37,141 bases of DNA from NCBI GenBank assembly GCA_944322255.1, contig CALUOK010000020.1, positions 1 to 37,141 on the forward strand, written 5' to 3'. The notes under the pieces are model-generated. The model did not search any database, was not told the DNA's origin, and saw only the letters and a program-made list of their open reading frames with translations. This stretch comes from Candidatus Methanomethylophilaceae archaeon. GTDB lineage: Archaea; Thermoplasmatota; Thermoplasmata; Methanomassiliicoccales; Methanomethylophilaceae. The position numbers and the translations under genes are program-made. Shown here in pieces: positions 14,337-22,256 of the stretch. Every line of letters begins with the position of its first letter. Positions within the stretch are counted from its first letter, which is position 1.

Positions 14337-15389
14337 ATGGTTTGCACCTGCTCTTGCGGAAAGGAGTACGGATTCGAACCTATGGGCTACTGGTTCTGCC
14401 ACAGATGCTGGTGCCTCAACGACTCGGGACGCATAAGCGCCGTGGCTTCCGAGTCGATAATCGAGCCAGACGTGGCGGAGGGGATGCTCCGTTCGGAGAC
14501 GGACTTCCATATCGAGGCGGATTCCAGCCTGCGCGCCAACATGAACAGCTGGAAGGCCTGGTACGCATCCGGCCTTGCCTATGCTGCCCGGGGGAACCTA
14601 ACCCAGGCGTGCACGTTCTGGACCGTGGCGCTTATGAACATAACAGACGACGTGGAGGCAGGGGAGTTCGTCACCAGGACCCAGAGCATCCTCGTGGAGA
14701 TCATGGTTGCCGACCGCGTCGCCGGCCGCAAGTTCATGCTCCCGTACCCGTCCTCCATGGAGTACCACTGCATGAGGCGCTTCCCCGACCGGAGGGGGTA
14801 CTGCGACGTCCTGGCCGACTCCCTGTTCGAGGCCTCGTCGTCCCTGTCTAGGGAGACCAGGTTCAGCCTCGTGAACACCTGCTCGCTGATCCGGATCTCA
14901 TCGCTAAAGGTGCATCCGGACCTGAAGTACCACCGCGACTGCTTCTCACGCATCATCAGGGATGTGGATTCCTTCTGCTTCCCTAAGGACGGGACCATCG
15001 GGCCCATAGGGAACGTGGTCTTCAGACACACGAAGCAGCTCACGCTGTGGCTGACAATGCCGTACAGGGTGGCCCTCAACGACACCGAGCGCGTCATATC
15101 CGACACCACAATGGACGAGATCCACAGGCTGGGGTCCCTGCAACCCGACGACGGGACCGCGGGGTTCGTCAACCATCTGATGAACGCCGTCACCGTCTCT
15201 GCCGACCTGGCGCACATGCGCTCGCAGAGGAAGAGGGACGAGGCTAAGGTCACGGAGCTGGAGGACAGGGTGTTCGACGAGATCAGACAGTACTTGGACA
15301 AGTACATCTCCGGCGACCCGTCCCCGGTTCCGGAGAACAAGGTGTACCTGGAGTCAACTTTAAATCCAACCTTGACCTCCTCTCGGTGA
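14337..15389 (+). CDS. Unknown protein with N-terminal Cys cluster
   Basis: Unrecognised 350-residue protein, predicted cytoplasmic (no signal or membrane helix). Residues 3-26 carry six cysteines (C3, C5, C7, C21, C24, C26) in a zinc-ribbon-like arrangement. The rest is mostly helical: a TPR-like segment at ~60-90 (SWKAWYASGLAYAARGNLTQ), a middle region with scattered Cys, and a charged coiled region near 300-325. Transcription probably starts near the ATG, given the TATA box about 25 nt upstream and an inverted repeat beyond it. The reading frame ends just before the aldo/keto reductase gene, whose promoter may lie inside this gene's last codons. Confidence 0.7.
   Translation: MVCTCSCGKEYGFEPMGYWFCHRCWCLNDSGRISAVASESIIEPDVAEGMLRSETDFHIEADSSLRANMNSWKAWYASGLAYAARGNLTQACTFWTVALMNITDDVEAGEFVTRTQSILVEIMVADRVAGRKFMLPYPSSMEYHCMRRFPDRRGYCDVLADSLFEASSSLSRETRFSLVNTCSLIRISSLKVHPDLKYHRDCFSRIIRDVDSFCFPKDGTIGPIGNVVFRHTKQLTLWLTMPYRVALNDTERVISDTTMDEIHRLGSLQPDDGTAGFVNHLMNAVTVSADLAHMRSQRKRDEAKVTELEDRVFDEIRQYLDKYISGDPSPVPENKVYLESTLNPTLTSSR
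15358..15365 (+). promoter_or_regulatory. TATA-like box for the aldo/keto reductase gene
   Basis: CTTTAAAT lies within the 3' end of the preceding gene, 48 nt before the proposed ATG at 15413. GGTGA 4 nt before that ATG is the ribosome binding site. Confidence 0.4.
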
Positions 15390-15412
15390 CGTCACAGACG
15401 CCGGGTGAACTC

Positions 15413-16540
15413 ATGGAGAACGTTTTCGGAGATATCGGCAAGCTGGGCTTCGGACTGATGCGCCTGCCCACCGGAGAGGATGGGAAGATCGACATAGAGC
15501 AGACCAAGACAATGGTCGACCTGTTCATGGATGCGGGATTCAACTACTTCGACACCGCGTGGGCCTACGCCGGGAGCGAGGACGCCATCCGCCAGGCCCT
15601 GGTGGAGCGCTACCCCAGGGAGAGCTACAGACTGGCCACCAAGAACGCTGCCTGGATCAACTGCGCCACCCGCGAGGAGGCCGTGTCCCAGTTCGACGTG
15701 TCCCTGAGGCAGACCGGCGCCGGGTACTTCGACTTCTACCTCCTGCACAACCTGGGCGAGGGCCGCACCCACTTCTTCGACGACTACGACATGTGGTCCT
15801 TCGTGAGGGACCTGAAGGAGCAGGGCAAGGTCAGGCACATCGGCTTCTCCGCCCACTGCTCCGCAGACGAGCTGGACCAGATCCTCACCGCCCATCCGGA
15901 GGCGGAGTTCGTGCAGCTCCAGATCAACTACGCCGACTGGGAGAGCCCCTCGGTCCAGTCCAGGAGATGCTACGAGGTCGCCAGGAAGCACGGGAAGCCC
16001 GTCATAGTCATGGAGCCCGTCAAGGGCGGTATGCTCGCCACACCTCCCGAGGAGGTCCGCCAACTCTTCGAGAAGGCCGAGCCCGAATCCACACCCGCAT
16101 CCTGGGCGTTCAGGTTCGCAGCCGACCTCGACGGGGTCGTCACCGTCCTGTCCGGCATGAGCAACGTCCCCCAGATGGAGGAGAACATAGGCGTGCTGAA
16201 GGGGTTCGACCACCTCACCGATGAACAGAAGGCCGTCATCAGGGATGCCACGGAGGCCCTCGGCAGGTACCCCGTCATCCCGTGCACCTCCTGCGACTAC
16301 TGCGCCAAGGTGTGCCCCAGGAACATCGGGATCTCCGGGACCTTCACCGCCGACAACTACCTGACCCTCTACGGCAACATGGCCATGGCTCTCAACCAGG
16401 AGAACTGGCTGGTGGCCATGCACGGAAAGGCTCGTGCCGACGAGTGCATCAAGTGCGGGAAGTGCGAGGACGCCTGCCCGCAGCACATCGCCATCACGGA
16501 CATGCTGGACAAGTGCGTGTCAGACCTCGGCATTCAGTGA
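15413..16540 (+). CDS. Aldo/keto reductase with C-terminal 2x[4Fe-4S] ferredoxin domain
   Basis: A 375-residue oxidoreductase. The AKR barrel (~8-290) shows GFGLMRLP at the N-terminus, catalytic Asp and Tyr in FDTAWAYAGSE, Lys in LATKNAAW and His in FYLLHNL. The C-terminal part has two cluster motifs, CTSCDYCAKVCP and CIKCGKCEDACP, so electrons probably come from or go to ferredoxin-type carriers rather than only NAD(P)H. Substrate unknown. The ATG at 15413 is preferred over GTG at 15386 because GGTGA precedes it and because the conserved barrel start follows directly. A separate promoter and an operator-rich gap separate it from the peroxiredoxin. Confidence 0.88.
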   Translation: MENVFGDIGKLGFGLMRLPTGEDGKIDIEQTKTMVDLFMDAGFNYFDTAWAYAGSEDAIRQALVERYPRESYRLATKNAAWINCATREEAVSQFDVSLRQTGAGYFDFYLLHNLGEGRTHFFDDYDMWSFVRDLKEQGKVRHIGFSAHCSADELDQILTAHPEAEFVQLQINYADWESPSVQSRRCYEVARKHGKPVIVMEPVKGGMLATPPEEVRQLFEKAEPESTPASWAFRFAADLDGVVTVLSGMSNVPQMEENIGVLKGFDHLTDEQKAVIRDATEALGRYPVIPCTSCDYCAKVCPRNIGISGTFTADNYLTLYGNMAMALNQENWLVAMHGKARADECIKCGKCEDACPQHIAITDMLDKCVSDLGIQ

Positions 16541-16547
16541 TGGTTCA

Positions 16548-16606
16548 TATTTAGTCTTACCTAAATAATAGTAAGTAACGGCGTTTAATATACATTCACG
16601 CCGTTA
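16548..16606 (+). promoter_or_regulatory. Peroxiredoxin promoter with nested palindromes
   Basis: Three inverted repeats are packed here: TATTTAG-TCTTAC-CTAAATA (16548-16567), overlapping CTTAC...GTAAG (16556-16575), and TAACGGCGT (16576-16584) with ACGCCGTTA (16598-16606). The last pair brackets the TATA box TTTAATAT (16584-16591), so a bound protein would block transcription. GAGGTG lies 7 nt before the ATG at 16625. A metal- or redox-responsive repressor is a reasonable guess, but no known consensus was matched. Confidence 0.6.
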
Positions 16607-16624
16607 ATATGAACGAGGTGTGAA

Positions 16625-17311
16625 ATGGACAGCGAAGACCACAGCCAGTTCAGAATGCCCCTGATTAACGACGACGCCCCCGCCTTCAAGGCGGTCACGA
16701 CCCAGGGGGAGATCAGCTTCCCCGAGGACTACAGAGGGAAGTGGGTCATCCTCTTCTCCCACCCTGCCGACTTCACCCCGGTCTGCACCACCGAGTTCAT
16801 GACCTTCGCATCGATGATACAGGAGTTCAAGGACCTCAACACCGAGCTGATCGGACTCTCCGTGGACTCCCTCTACGCCCACATCGCATGGCTCAGGAAG
16901 ATTCAGGAGCTCGAATGGAACGGCATAAACGGACCAGAGGTCACGTTCCCGCTCATAGAGGACATCAGGATGGATGTCGCCAGGAAGTACGGCATGATCC
17001 AGCCTGGCGCCTCCACCACACAGGCGGTAAGGTCTGTGTTCTTCATCGACCCAAAGGGCAAGATAAGGGCCATCATATACTACCCGCTCTCCCTCGGCAG
17101 GAACTTCGATGAGATCAAGAGAGTCATCCAGGCCCTTCAGAAGGCCGATGCCGACAACTGCGCCACACCCGCCGACTGGAGACCTGGGGACGACGTCATC
17201 GTCCCCACAGCGGGATCCTGCGGAACCGCCAAGGAGCGCGTCGAGTCTGACGACCCCGACATGTATTGCCTGGATTGGTTCATGTGCTTCCGCAGGGAGA
17301 AGAAGCAGTAA
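16625..17311 (+). CDS. Peroxiredoxin (Prx6/archaeal type)
   Basis: A 228-residue thiol peroxidase that reduces hydrogen and alkyl peroxides. The peroxidatic Cys54 is in HPADFTPVCTTEF, with the supporting Arg in QAVRSVFFIDPKGK. The extended C-terminal domain (NCATPADWRPGDDVIVP) and the pair of cysteines in MYCLDWFMCF match thermophilic archaeal peroxiredoxins in which a C-terminal Cys resolves the sulfenic acid. In an anaerobe it protects against oxygen exposure. It is monocistronic, with a palindrome-rich promoter and a clear terminator after it. Confidence 0.94.
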   Translation: MDSEDHSQFRMPLINDDAPAFKAVTTQGEISFPEDYRGKWVILFSHPADFTPVCTTEFMTFASMIQEFKDLNTELIGLSVDSLYAHIAWLRKIQELEWNGINGPEVTFPLIEDIRMDVARKYGMIQPGASTTQAVRSVFFIDPKGKIRAIIYYPLSLGRNFDEIKRVIQALQKADADNCATPADWRPGDDVIVPTAGSCGTAKERVESDDPDMYCLDWFMCFRREKKQ

Positions 17312-17327
17312 CCGACACTACTGATAC

Positions 17328-17356
17328 AAAGGGGGCGGACACACGCCCCCGCCTTT
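17328..17356 (+). terminator. Terminator of the peroxiredoxin gene
   Basis: GGGGGCG (17331-17337) pairs with CGCCCCC (17344-17350) around a 6-nt loop. It is flanked by AAA before and CCTTT after, giving a strong hairpin with a short T tail. Confidence 0.65.
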
Positions 17357-17446
17357 ACATCATCCCTGTTCCGCATTCAGACATTCTGATTCCACATGCC
17401 CTGTAAACACCCCGCAGCCATAACATGCTTCAGCGCGGTTTCAAAT

Positions 17447-17473
17447 ACTTGAACAGTTGTTCATATATTCAAG
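17447..17473 (+). promoter_or_regulatory. ArsR/SmtB-like operator over the metal-efflux promoter
   Basis: TGAAC-AGTT-GTTCA at 17450-17463 is a perfect palindrome and closely resembles the TGAACA...TGTTCA/TATTCA operators of ArsR/SmtB metal sensors (for example SmtB and CzrA sites). It is nested with a second inverted repeat: ACTTGAA, beginning at 17447, pairs with TTCAAGT, beginning at 17468. The TATA-like CATATATTC is part of the operator, so a metal-free repressor would exclude TBP. No ArsR-family gene is in the window. Confidence 0.65.
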
Positions 17474-17482
17474 TGATTGAAA

Positions 17483-17707
17483 ATGAAAGCCGTACTGAAG
17501 CTTGAAGGCCTGGACTGCGCCAACTGCGCGGCGAAGATCGAGAACGAAGTGCAGAGAATTCCCGGTGTCGAGGAAGCCGCGGTGACCTTCATGACACAGA
17601 AGATGACCATCGTCGCTCCTGACGAGGACATCGAACGCATAGTCGAGGAGGCCACCAGGCTGACGAAGAAACTCGAAGGCGACGTGGTCGTGAAGAGGAT
17701 CAAGTGA
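17483..17707 (+). CDS. Heavy-metal-associated (HMA) domain protein
   Basis: A 74-residue single-domain metal-binding protein with the ferredoxin-like HMA fold. The metal site is GLDCANCAAKIE (C12, C15), followed by IPGVEEAAVTF, the usual second helix/strand. The Asp before the first Cys (DCxxC) is typical of HMA domains that bind zinc or cadmium rather than copper. The ATPase that follows lacks its own N-terminal HMA domain, so this small protein probably provides the detached metal-delivery domain. ATG at 17483 with AGTGATT upstream is chosen over TTG two codons earlier. A 10-nt gap links it to the ATPase gene. Confidence 0.88.
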   Translation: MKAVLKLEGLDCANCAAKIENEVQRIPGVEEAAVTFMTQKMTIVAPDEDIERIVEEATRLTKKLEGDVVVKRIK

Positions 17708-17717
17708 AGTGATCCGA

Positions 17718-19634
17718 ATGGACAGATTCGTTGGCAGGATCGCAGCCGGCGCAGTCCTCTTCGCAGTCGGCATGGTCCTGCACTACATCATCGATGCTTC
17801 CGAGCTTGTTCAGCTCGCGGTGTTCCTCCCCGCGTACCTCATCGTCGGGTACGATGTGCTGCTGAAGGCCGCACGCAACATCGCCCACGGCCAGGTGTTC
17901 GACGAGAACTTCCTCATGATGGTCGCCACAGTGGGGGCGTTCCTTCTTTCGGCGCTTCCTGGAGTCACCGACGTCATGTTCCCCGAGGCGGTCGCCGTCA
18001 TGCTGTTCTTCCAGGTGGGCGAGTGGTTCGAGAAGCGCGCCGTCGGCAGGACCAGGCAGTCCATATCGGACCTCATGGACATCCAGCCCGAGATCGCGCA
18101 TGTCCTGAGGGACGGCGGCCTCGAGGATGTCGACCCGGAGGAGGTATCCGTCGGCGACACCATAGTCGTGCTCCCGGGAGAGAAGGTGCCGCTGGACGGC
18201 AGGGTGGTCGATGGCACATCCACATTGGACACCCGCGCACTCACAGGGGAGTCCATGCCCAGGGACGTGTCCCCGGGCGAGGACGTCGTCTCAGGAACCG
18301 TCAACCTCTCCGCCAAGATCACGATGGAGGTCACCCGCGAGTACGAGGATTCCACGGCCACCAAGGTGCTGGAGCTGGTGGAGGAGTCGGTGTCCAGGAA
18401 GGCCCCCACCGAGAAGTTCATCACGAAGTTCGCCAGGTACTACACCCCTGCGGTGGTCGGCGCCGCGCTGGTCATCGCCGTGATCCCCAGCCTCGTGCTC
18501 GGAGACTGGGTGACCTGGATCTACAGGGCCCTCACGTTCCTCGTGGTGTCGTGTCCCTGCGCCCTGGTCATCTCCGTTCCGCTGAGCTATTTCTGCGGCA
18601 TCGGAGCCGCATCCAGACTGGGGATCCTCGTCAAGGGCAGCAGCTTCCTGGAGTCCCTGTCCAAGACGGACACCGTGGTGTTCGACAAGACAGGCACCCT
18701 CACGGAGGGGAGGTTCGAGGTTTCCAGGGTGCATTCCGTCGGGATGGCCGAGGACGAGCTGCTGGAGACCGCAGCACAGGCGGAGTCCGTATCCAACCAT
18801 CCCATCTCCAGGTCGATCATCGAGGCTCAAACCTCCGGTTTCGACGCCTCGGCGGTGGAATCCGCGGAGGAGATCCCCGGAAAGGGCGTGCGCGCCGTGG
18901 TGCATGGCAGGACGGTGCATGTCGGCAACCACAGGCTCATGAACGACATCGGAGCGGAGTACTGCGACGAGGAGGTCGCCGGCACGAACGTGCACGTGGC
19001 CGTCGACGGCAGGTACATGGGGCACATAGTGGTGTCCGACGTGGTCAAGAGCGATGCGGCCGAGGCGGTCGCAACACTGAAGGCCATCGGCGTCAGGAGG
19101 ACCGTCATGCTGTCCGGAGATTCCGCTCGCATCTGCACCGACGTGGGAGGCAGGCTGGGCATCGACGACATCCGCTACGAGCTCCTGCCCGCGGACAAGA
19201 CCGAGGCCCTGGAGAGGGTCATGGAGGACACCCCGGAGAACCGCACCGTCGTCTACGTGGGCGACGGCATAAACGACGCCCCGTCCCTGGCCAGGGCGGA
19301 TGTCGGCATCGCCATGGGAGGCCTCGGTTCCGATGCCGCCATCGAGGCGGCTGACGTGGTGATCATGGACGACGCGCCGTCGAAGATACCGACCTGCATA
19401 GACCTGTCCAAGAGGGTCAACCGCATCGTCATGCAGAACATAGTGTTCGCCCTGGCGGTCAAGTTCGGGCTCCTGGCGCTGACGCTGTTCGGCTACACCA
19501 ACATGTGGGTGGCCGTCTTCGGCGATGTGGGTGTTTCGATCATAGCCATCCTCAACGCCATGAGGTGCATGAACATCAGCAGGTACATCGTCGGTACAGA
19601 GAAAGGCTCCGGAAGACCCGCAGCCGACGCCTAA
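17718..19634 (+). CDS. P1B-type zinc/cadmium efflux ATPase
   Basis: A 638-residue membrane pump. Landmarks: TGES actuator motif at 176-179, SCPCALVISVP in helix 6 (CPC at 279-281), phosphorylation site DKTGT (D323), HP at 361-362, GDGINDAP at 515-522 and FGDVGVS in the last helices (D603). The CPC plus the Lys (AVKFG, ~582) and Asp near helices 7-8 match the P1B-2 group (ZntA, CadA) that exports Zn2+, Cd2+ and Pb2+. It lacks the N-terminal HMA domain, found instead as the separate upstream gene. Start ATG 17718, with AGTGATC just upstream, is preferred to GTG at 17709. Confidence 0.93.
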   Translation: MDRFVGRIAAGAVLFAVGMVLHYIIDASELVQLAVFLPAYLIVGYDVLLKAARNIAHGQVFDENFLMMVATVGAFLLSALPGVTDVMFPEAVAVMLFFQVGEWFEKRAVGRTRQSISDLMDIQPEIAHVLRDGGLEDVDPEEVSVGDTIVVLPGEKVPLDGRVVDGTSTLDTRALTGESMPRDVSPGEDVVSGTVNLSAKITMEVTREYEDSTATKVLELVEESVSRKAPTEKFITKFARYYTPAVVGAALVIAVIPSLVLGDWVTWIYRALTFLVVSCPCALVISVPLSYFCGIGAASRLGILVKGSSFLESLSKTDTVVFDKTGTLTEGRFEVSRVHSVGMAEDELLETAAQAESVSNHPISRSIIEAQTSGFDASAVESAEEIPGKGVRAVVHGRTVHVGNHRLMNDIGAEYCDEEVAGTNVHVAVDGRYMGHIVVSDVVKSDAAEAVATLKAIGVRRTVMLSGDSARICTDVGGRLGIDDIRYELLPADKTEALERVMEDTPENRTVVYVGDGINDAPSLARADVGIAMGGLGSDAAIEAADVVIMDDAPSKIPTCIDLSKRVNRIVMQNIVFALAVKFGLLALTLFGYTNMWVAVFGDVGVSIIAILNAMRCMNISRYIVGTEKGSGRPAADA

Positions 19635-19650
19635 AACCCCTGAATTCGGG

Positions 19651-19665
19651 CGGTCCGGAGGACCG
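19651..19665 (+). terminator. Hairpin after the efflux ATPase gene
   Basis: CGGTCC-GGA-GGACCG, 16 bp past the stop, with GG and CC extending the outer stem partly. No clear T-run. Confidence 0.4.
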
Positions 19666-19704
19666 TCCGATACCCTTAACCCTGCACCGTGCATTCCTTA
19701 CATC

Positions 19705-21786
19705 ATGGATGCGCTCGGGAGATCACTTGCTGTTCTGGTGGCAGTGGCCGCCATCATCTGCGTCGTCCCCCTCGCCTCGGACTCCTTTGACGGAGCCGGC
19801 CAGGCGGACGGCCTCCTGCTTTACGAGGTCAACCCCTTCGACAACGAGGGTGTGTCCGTGTACAACTACGGGACCACCACCGTCGACCTGAAGGACTACA
19901 TCATCTCAGATAACCCTACCCTCGCCAAAGAGGGGTACATTCAGTTCACGGAATCCATCCTGGTCGAGCCCGGAAGCTTCGTCGTCATCGCCACCAGCAG
20001 CGGCGACATCAACAGCTTCATCGACAGGGAGGGAATCGAGAAGTACTACATCGGCACCCACGGGATAGAAGAGGTGAAGGACTTCGCCCTTGCCAACGAC
20101 GGCGACGACGTCTACCTCTTCCACGGTGACGAGATTATCGATGCCGTCTGCTACGGCGACGTTGTCATCGAGGACCGCAGCCTCTGGGCAAGCGACTTCT
20201 CCTTCTCGGACAAGAACGACACCTTCTTCCAGAGGAACGGCCCGGTGGACACCGACACCGAGGACGACTGGCACAACTACGGCCAGACCTACTACTCCTT
20301 CGACCCGAACTACAGGATCGACGCGACCGTGACCCCGTTCCTGTTCCCCGACAGCGGTGGCATACCCGTCTACGACGCCGTCGCCTCGGCCACCGAGTCC
20401 CTGTACATCAACGTGTACATCATATCCAACAAGAACATCTGCGGGCTGATACTCCAGAAGATGGAGGAGAACCCGGAACTGGACGTTGACATCATCGTCG
20501 AGGGAACCCCCGTGGAGGGATACGTTCAGAACGCCGAGACCCTGGTCGCATTGGCCCAGAACGGCGCCGATGTCAGGCTCATAGGCACGGGCGACAACGC
20601 CCGCTACGACCAGGACCACGCCAAGTACGCCATCGTGGACATGGAGACTGTGGTGGTCACATCCGAGAACTGGACCACCCAGAACCTCAACGGCAGCCTG
20701 GACGACGACGTCTACTCCGGAGATGACGGCAACCGCGGATGGGGAGCCGTCATCGAGAGCCGCGAGTACGCCGAGTTCATGTACCAGGTGTTCTGCAACG
20801 ACTTCAGCATGGAGTATGGCGATGTTACCCCGATTCTGGAGGAGTACAGCTACGCCAACCCCGAGACACCCTACTACGTGCCCGTCGAGGAGGCGCAGTT
20901 CGACTCGTACAGGGCGCAGGTCACTCCGATCCTCTCCAACGACAACTCGTTCGACTACACCCAGTACTTCATAGAATCCGCCCAGGAGAGGATCTTCTGC
21001 GAGCAGCAGAGCCTCAGCGGCACATACCAGGTCACAGAGGGCGACTCCCCCATCGTGTTCATGGACCAGCGCGCCAACGAGGGCGTCGATGCGAGACTGA
21101 TCATCAGCACCGGCGTTAGCGGCTACAACGACGTGGAGCTGTGGATCAACAGGTCCACGGCCATAAGCGCCGCCACCCTCACCAGCCCCTATGTGCACAA
21201 CAAGGGCATCGTCTCCGACGACGTCGCCGTGGTGTCCTCGGTCAACTGGACCCCCAACTCCTTCTTCAACAACAGGGAGTGCGCTGTCGCCATCTACTCC
21301 GCAGAGGTCGCAGACTTCTTCGCCGACGCATTCCGCGCCGACTTCGAGAGGTGCTATGACTACGATGGAGTCAGCGTCGACATCAGCGAGATAGAGTCCC
21401 ACTACCCCGCGGGAGAGGAGGTCACGTTCACAGTGACTGTAGAGCCCGCCGGCGACTACACCTACGTGTGGGACTTCGGCGACGGTTCCGAAACGCTCAA
21501 GACCATCCAGAGCCGCGTCACCCATATCCCCGACCTGGGAGGCGAGACAGGCGACACGTTCACACTGAAGGTCACCGTTCTGGACGACAACGTGCTGCTG
21601 GGCGAGAGGACCAAGACCTACTCAGTGGGGGATGTCGACGTCCCCGCCAACCCCGGATCCGACGAGGAGGGAACAGAAATCATGTCCCTCCTCTCAGAGT
21701 ACATGTACATCCTGGCTCCGATCGTCGTCATACTGCTGGCAATCGTCGGTGCTGTCAGCAGGAAGGGCAAGAAGAAGAGGAAGTGA
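19705..21786 (+). CDS. Exported PLD-family protein with lamin-tail and PKD-like domains
   Basis: A 693-residue surface protein. A signal peptide covers residues ~1-25; a lamin-tail domain ~36-150 (LLLYEVNPFDNEGV, VEPGSFVVIATSS); and two phospholipase-D-type half-domains follow, each with an HxKx4D motif: DHAKYAIVD (H305, K307, D312) and VHNKGIVSD (H498, K500, D505), each followed by an SxNWT segment. A PKD-like domain is at ~560-645 (YTYVWDFGDGSETLK) and a C-terminal membrane helix at ~667-685 ends in a basic tail. Both active sites look intact, so it is probably an extracellular anchored nuclease or phosphodiesterase; the lamin-tail plus PLD pairing recalls secreted nucleases. The acetyltransferase gene overlaps its stop. 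Confidence 0.85.
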   Translation: MDALGRSLAVLVAVAAIICVVPLASDSFDGAGQADGLLLYEVNPFDNEGVSVYNYGTTTVDLKDYIISDNPTLAKEGYIQFTESILVEPGSFVVIATSSGDINSFIDREGIEKYYIGTHGIEEVKDFALANDGDDVYLFHGDEIIDAVCYGDVVIEDRSLWASDFSFSDKNDTFFQRNGPVDTDTEDDWHNYGQTYYSFDPNYRIDATVTPFLFPDSGGIPVYDAVASATESLYINVYIISNKNICGLILQKMEENPELDVDIIVEGTPVEGYVQNAETLVALAQNGADVRLIGTGDNARYDQDHAKYAIVDMETVVVTSENWTTQNLNGSLDDDVYSGDDGNRGWGAVIESREYAEFMYQVFCNDFSMEYGDVTPILEEYSYANPETPYYVPVEEAQFDSYRAQVTPILSNDNSFDYTQYFIESAQERIFCEQQSLSGTYQVTEGDSPIVFMDQRANEGVDARLIISTGVSGYNDVELWINRSTAISAATLTSPYVHNKGIVSDDVAVVSSVNWTPNSFFNNRECAVAIYSAEVADFFADAFRADFERCYDYDGVSVDISEIESHYPAGEEVTFTVTVEPAGDYTYVWDFGDGSETLKTIQSRVTHIPDLGGETGDTFTLKVTVLDDNVLLGERTKTYSVGDVDVPANPGSDEEGTEIMSLLSEYMYILAPIVVILLAIVGAVSRKGKKKRK

Positions 21787-22256
21787 TCCGGACGTTCTAC
21801 ATACGCAGAATGACGGCGAACGACGTCGACGACGTCTTCGCCGTCCTAAACCTCAACCTCGGCGAGTACTTCGCCCCGGAGGTCATCCGGTTCTTCCTGG
21901 CCCAGTGGCCCGACGGGCAGTTCGTCGCCGAGTCCCTCACGGGACAGGTGGTCGGTGCGCTGTGCGGTTCGAAGCTCGCCGGCAACAGGGCGTCGGTGTC
22001 CCTGCTGGCGGTGGACTCCTCCGTGCGCGGGATGGGCGCCGGCACCTCCCTCATGGCCTCCCTCAGGCGGGCGTGCATGATGAACGGCATCGGCACCATA
22101 CAGCTGGAGGTCAGGACCACCAACGAGAACGCCATCAGGTTCTACAAGCGCCTGGGATTCTCGGTATCGGAGTTCCTCCCATCCTTCTACAACGACGGCG
22201 GTGACGGATACCGTATGGTCTCCGCCACGTTCTCATCCGGGGTCAGTCCCTCTTGA
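21783..22256 (+). CDS. GNAT N-acetyltransferase (RimI-like)
   Basis: A 157-residue acetyltransferase. The acetyl-CoA loop is in LLAVDSSVRGMGAGTSLM (R-x-x-G-x-G/A at ~83-88), and NENAIRFYKRLGF is the typical C-terminal motif of RimI/Ard1-like enzymes that acetylate protein N-termini. The start is GTG at 21783, overlapping the previous stop as GTGA, so translation is coupled; an internal ATG (MTANDVDD) would remove the first strand and is less likely. The 3' end overlaps the convergent surface-protein gene by 14 nt. Its actual substrate is unknown. Confidence 0.85.
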   Translation: MIRTFYIRRMTANDVDDVFAVLNLNLGEYFAPEVIRFFLAQWPDGQFVAESLTGQVVGALCGSKLAGNRASVSLLAVDSSVRGMGAGTSLMASLRRACMMNGIGTIQLEVRTTNENAIRFYKRLGFSVSEFLPSFYNDGGDGYRMVSATFSSGVSPS

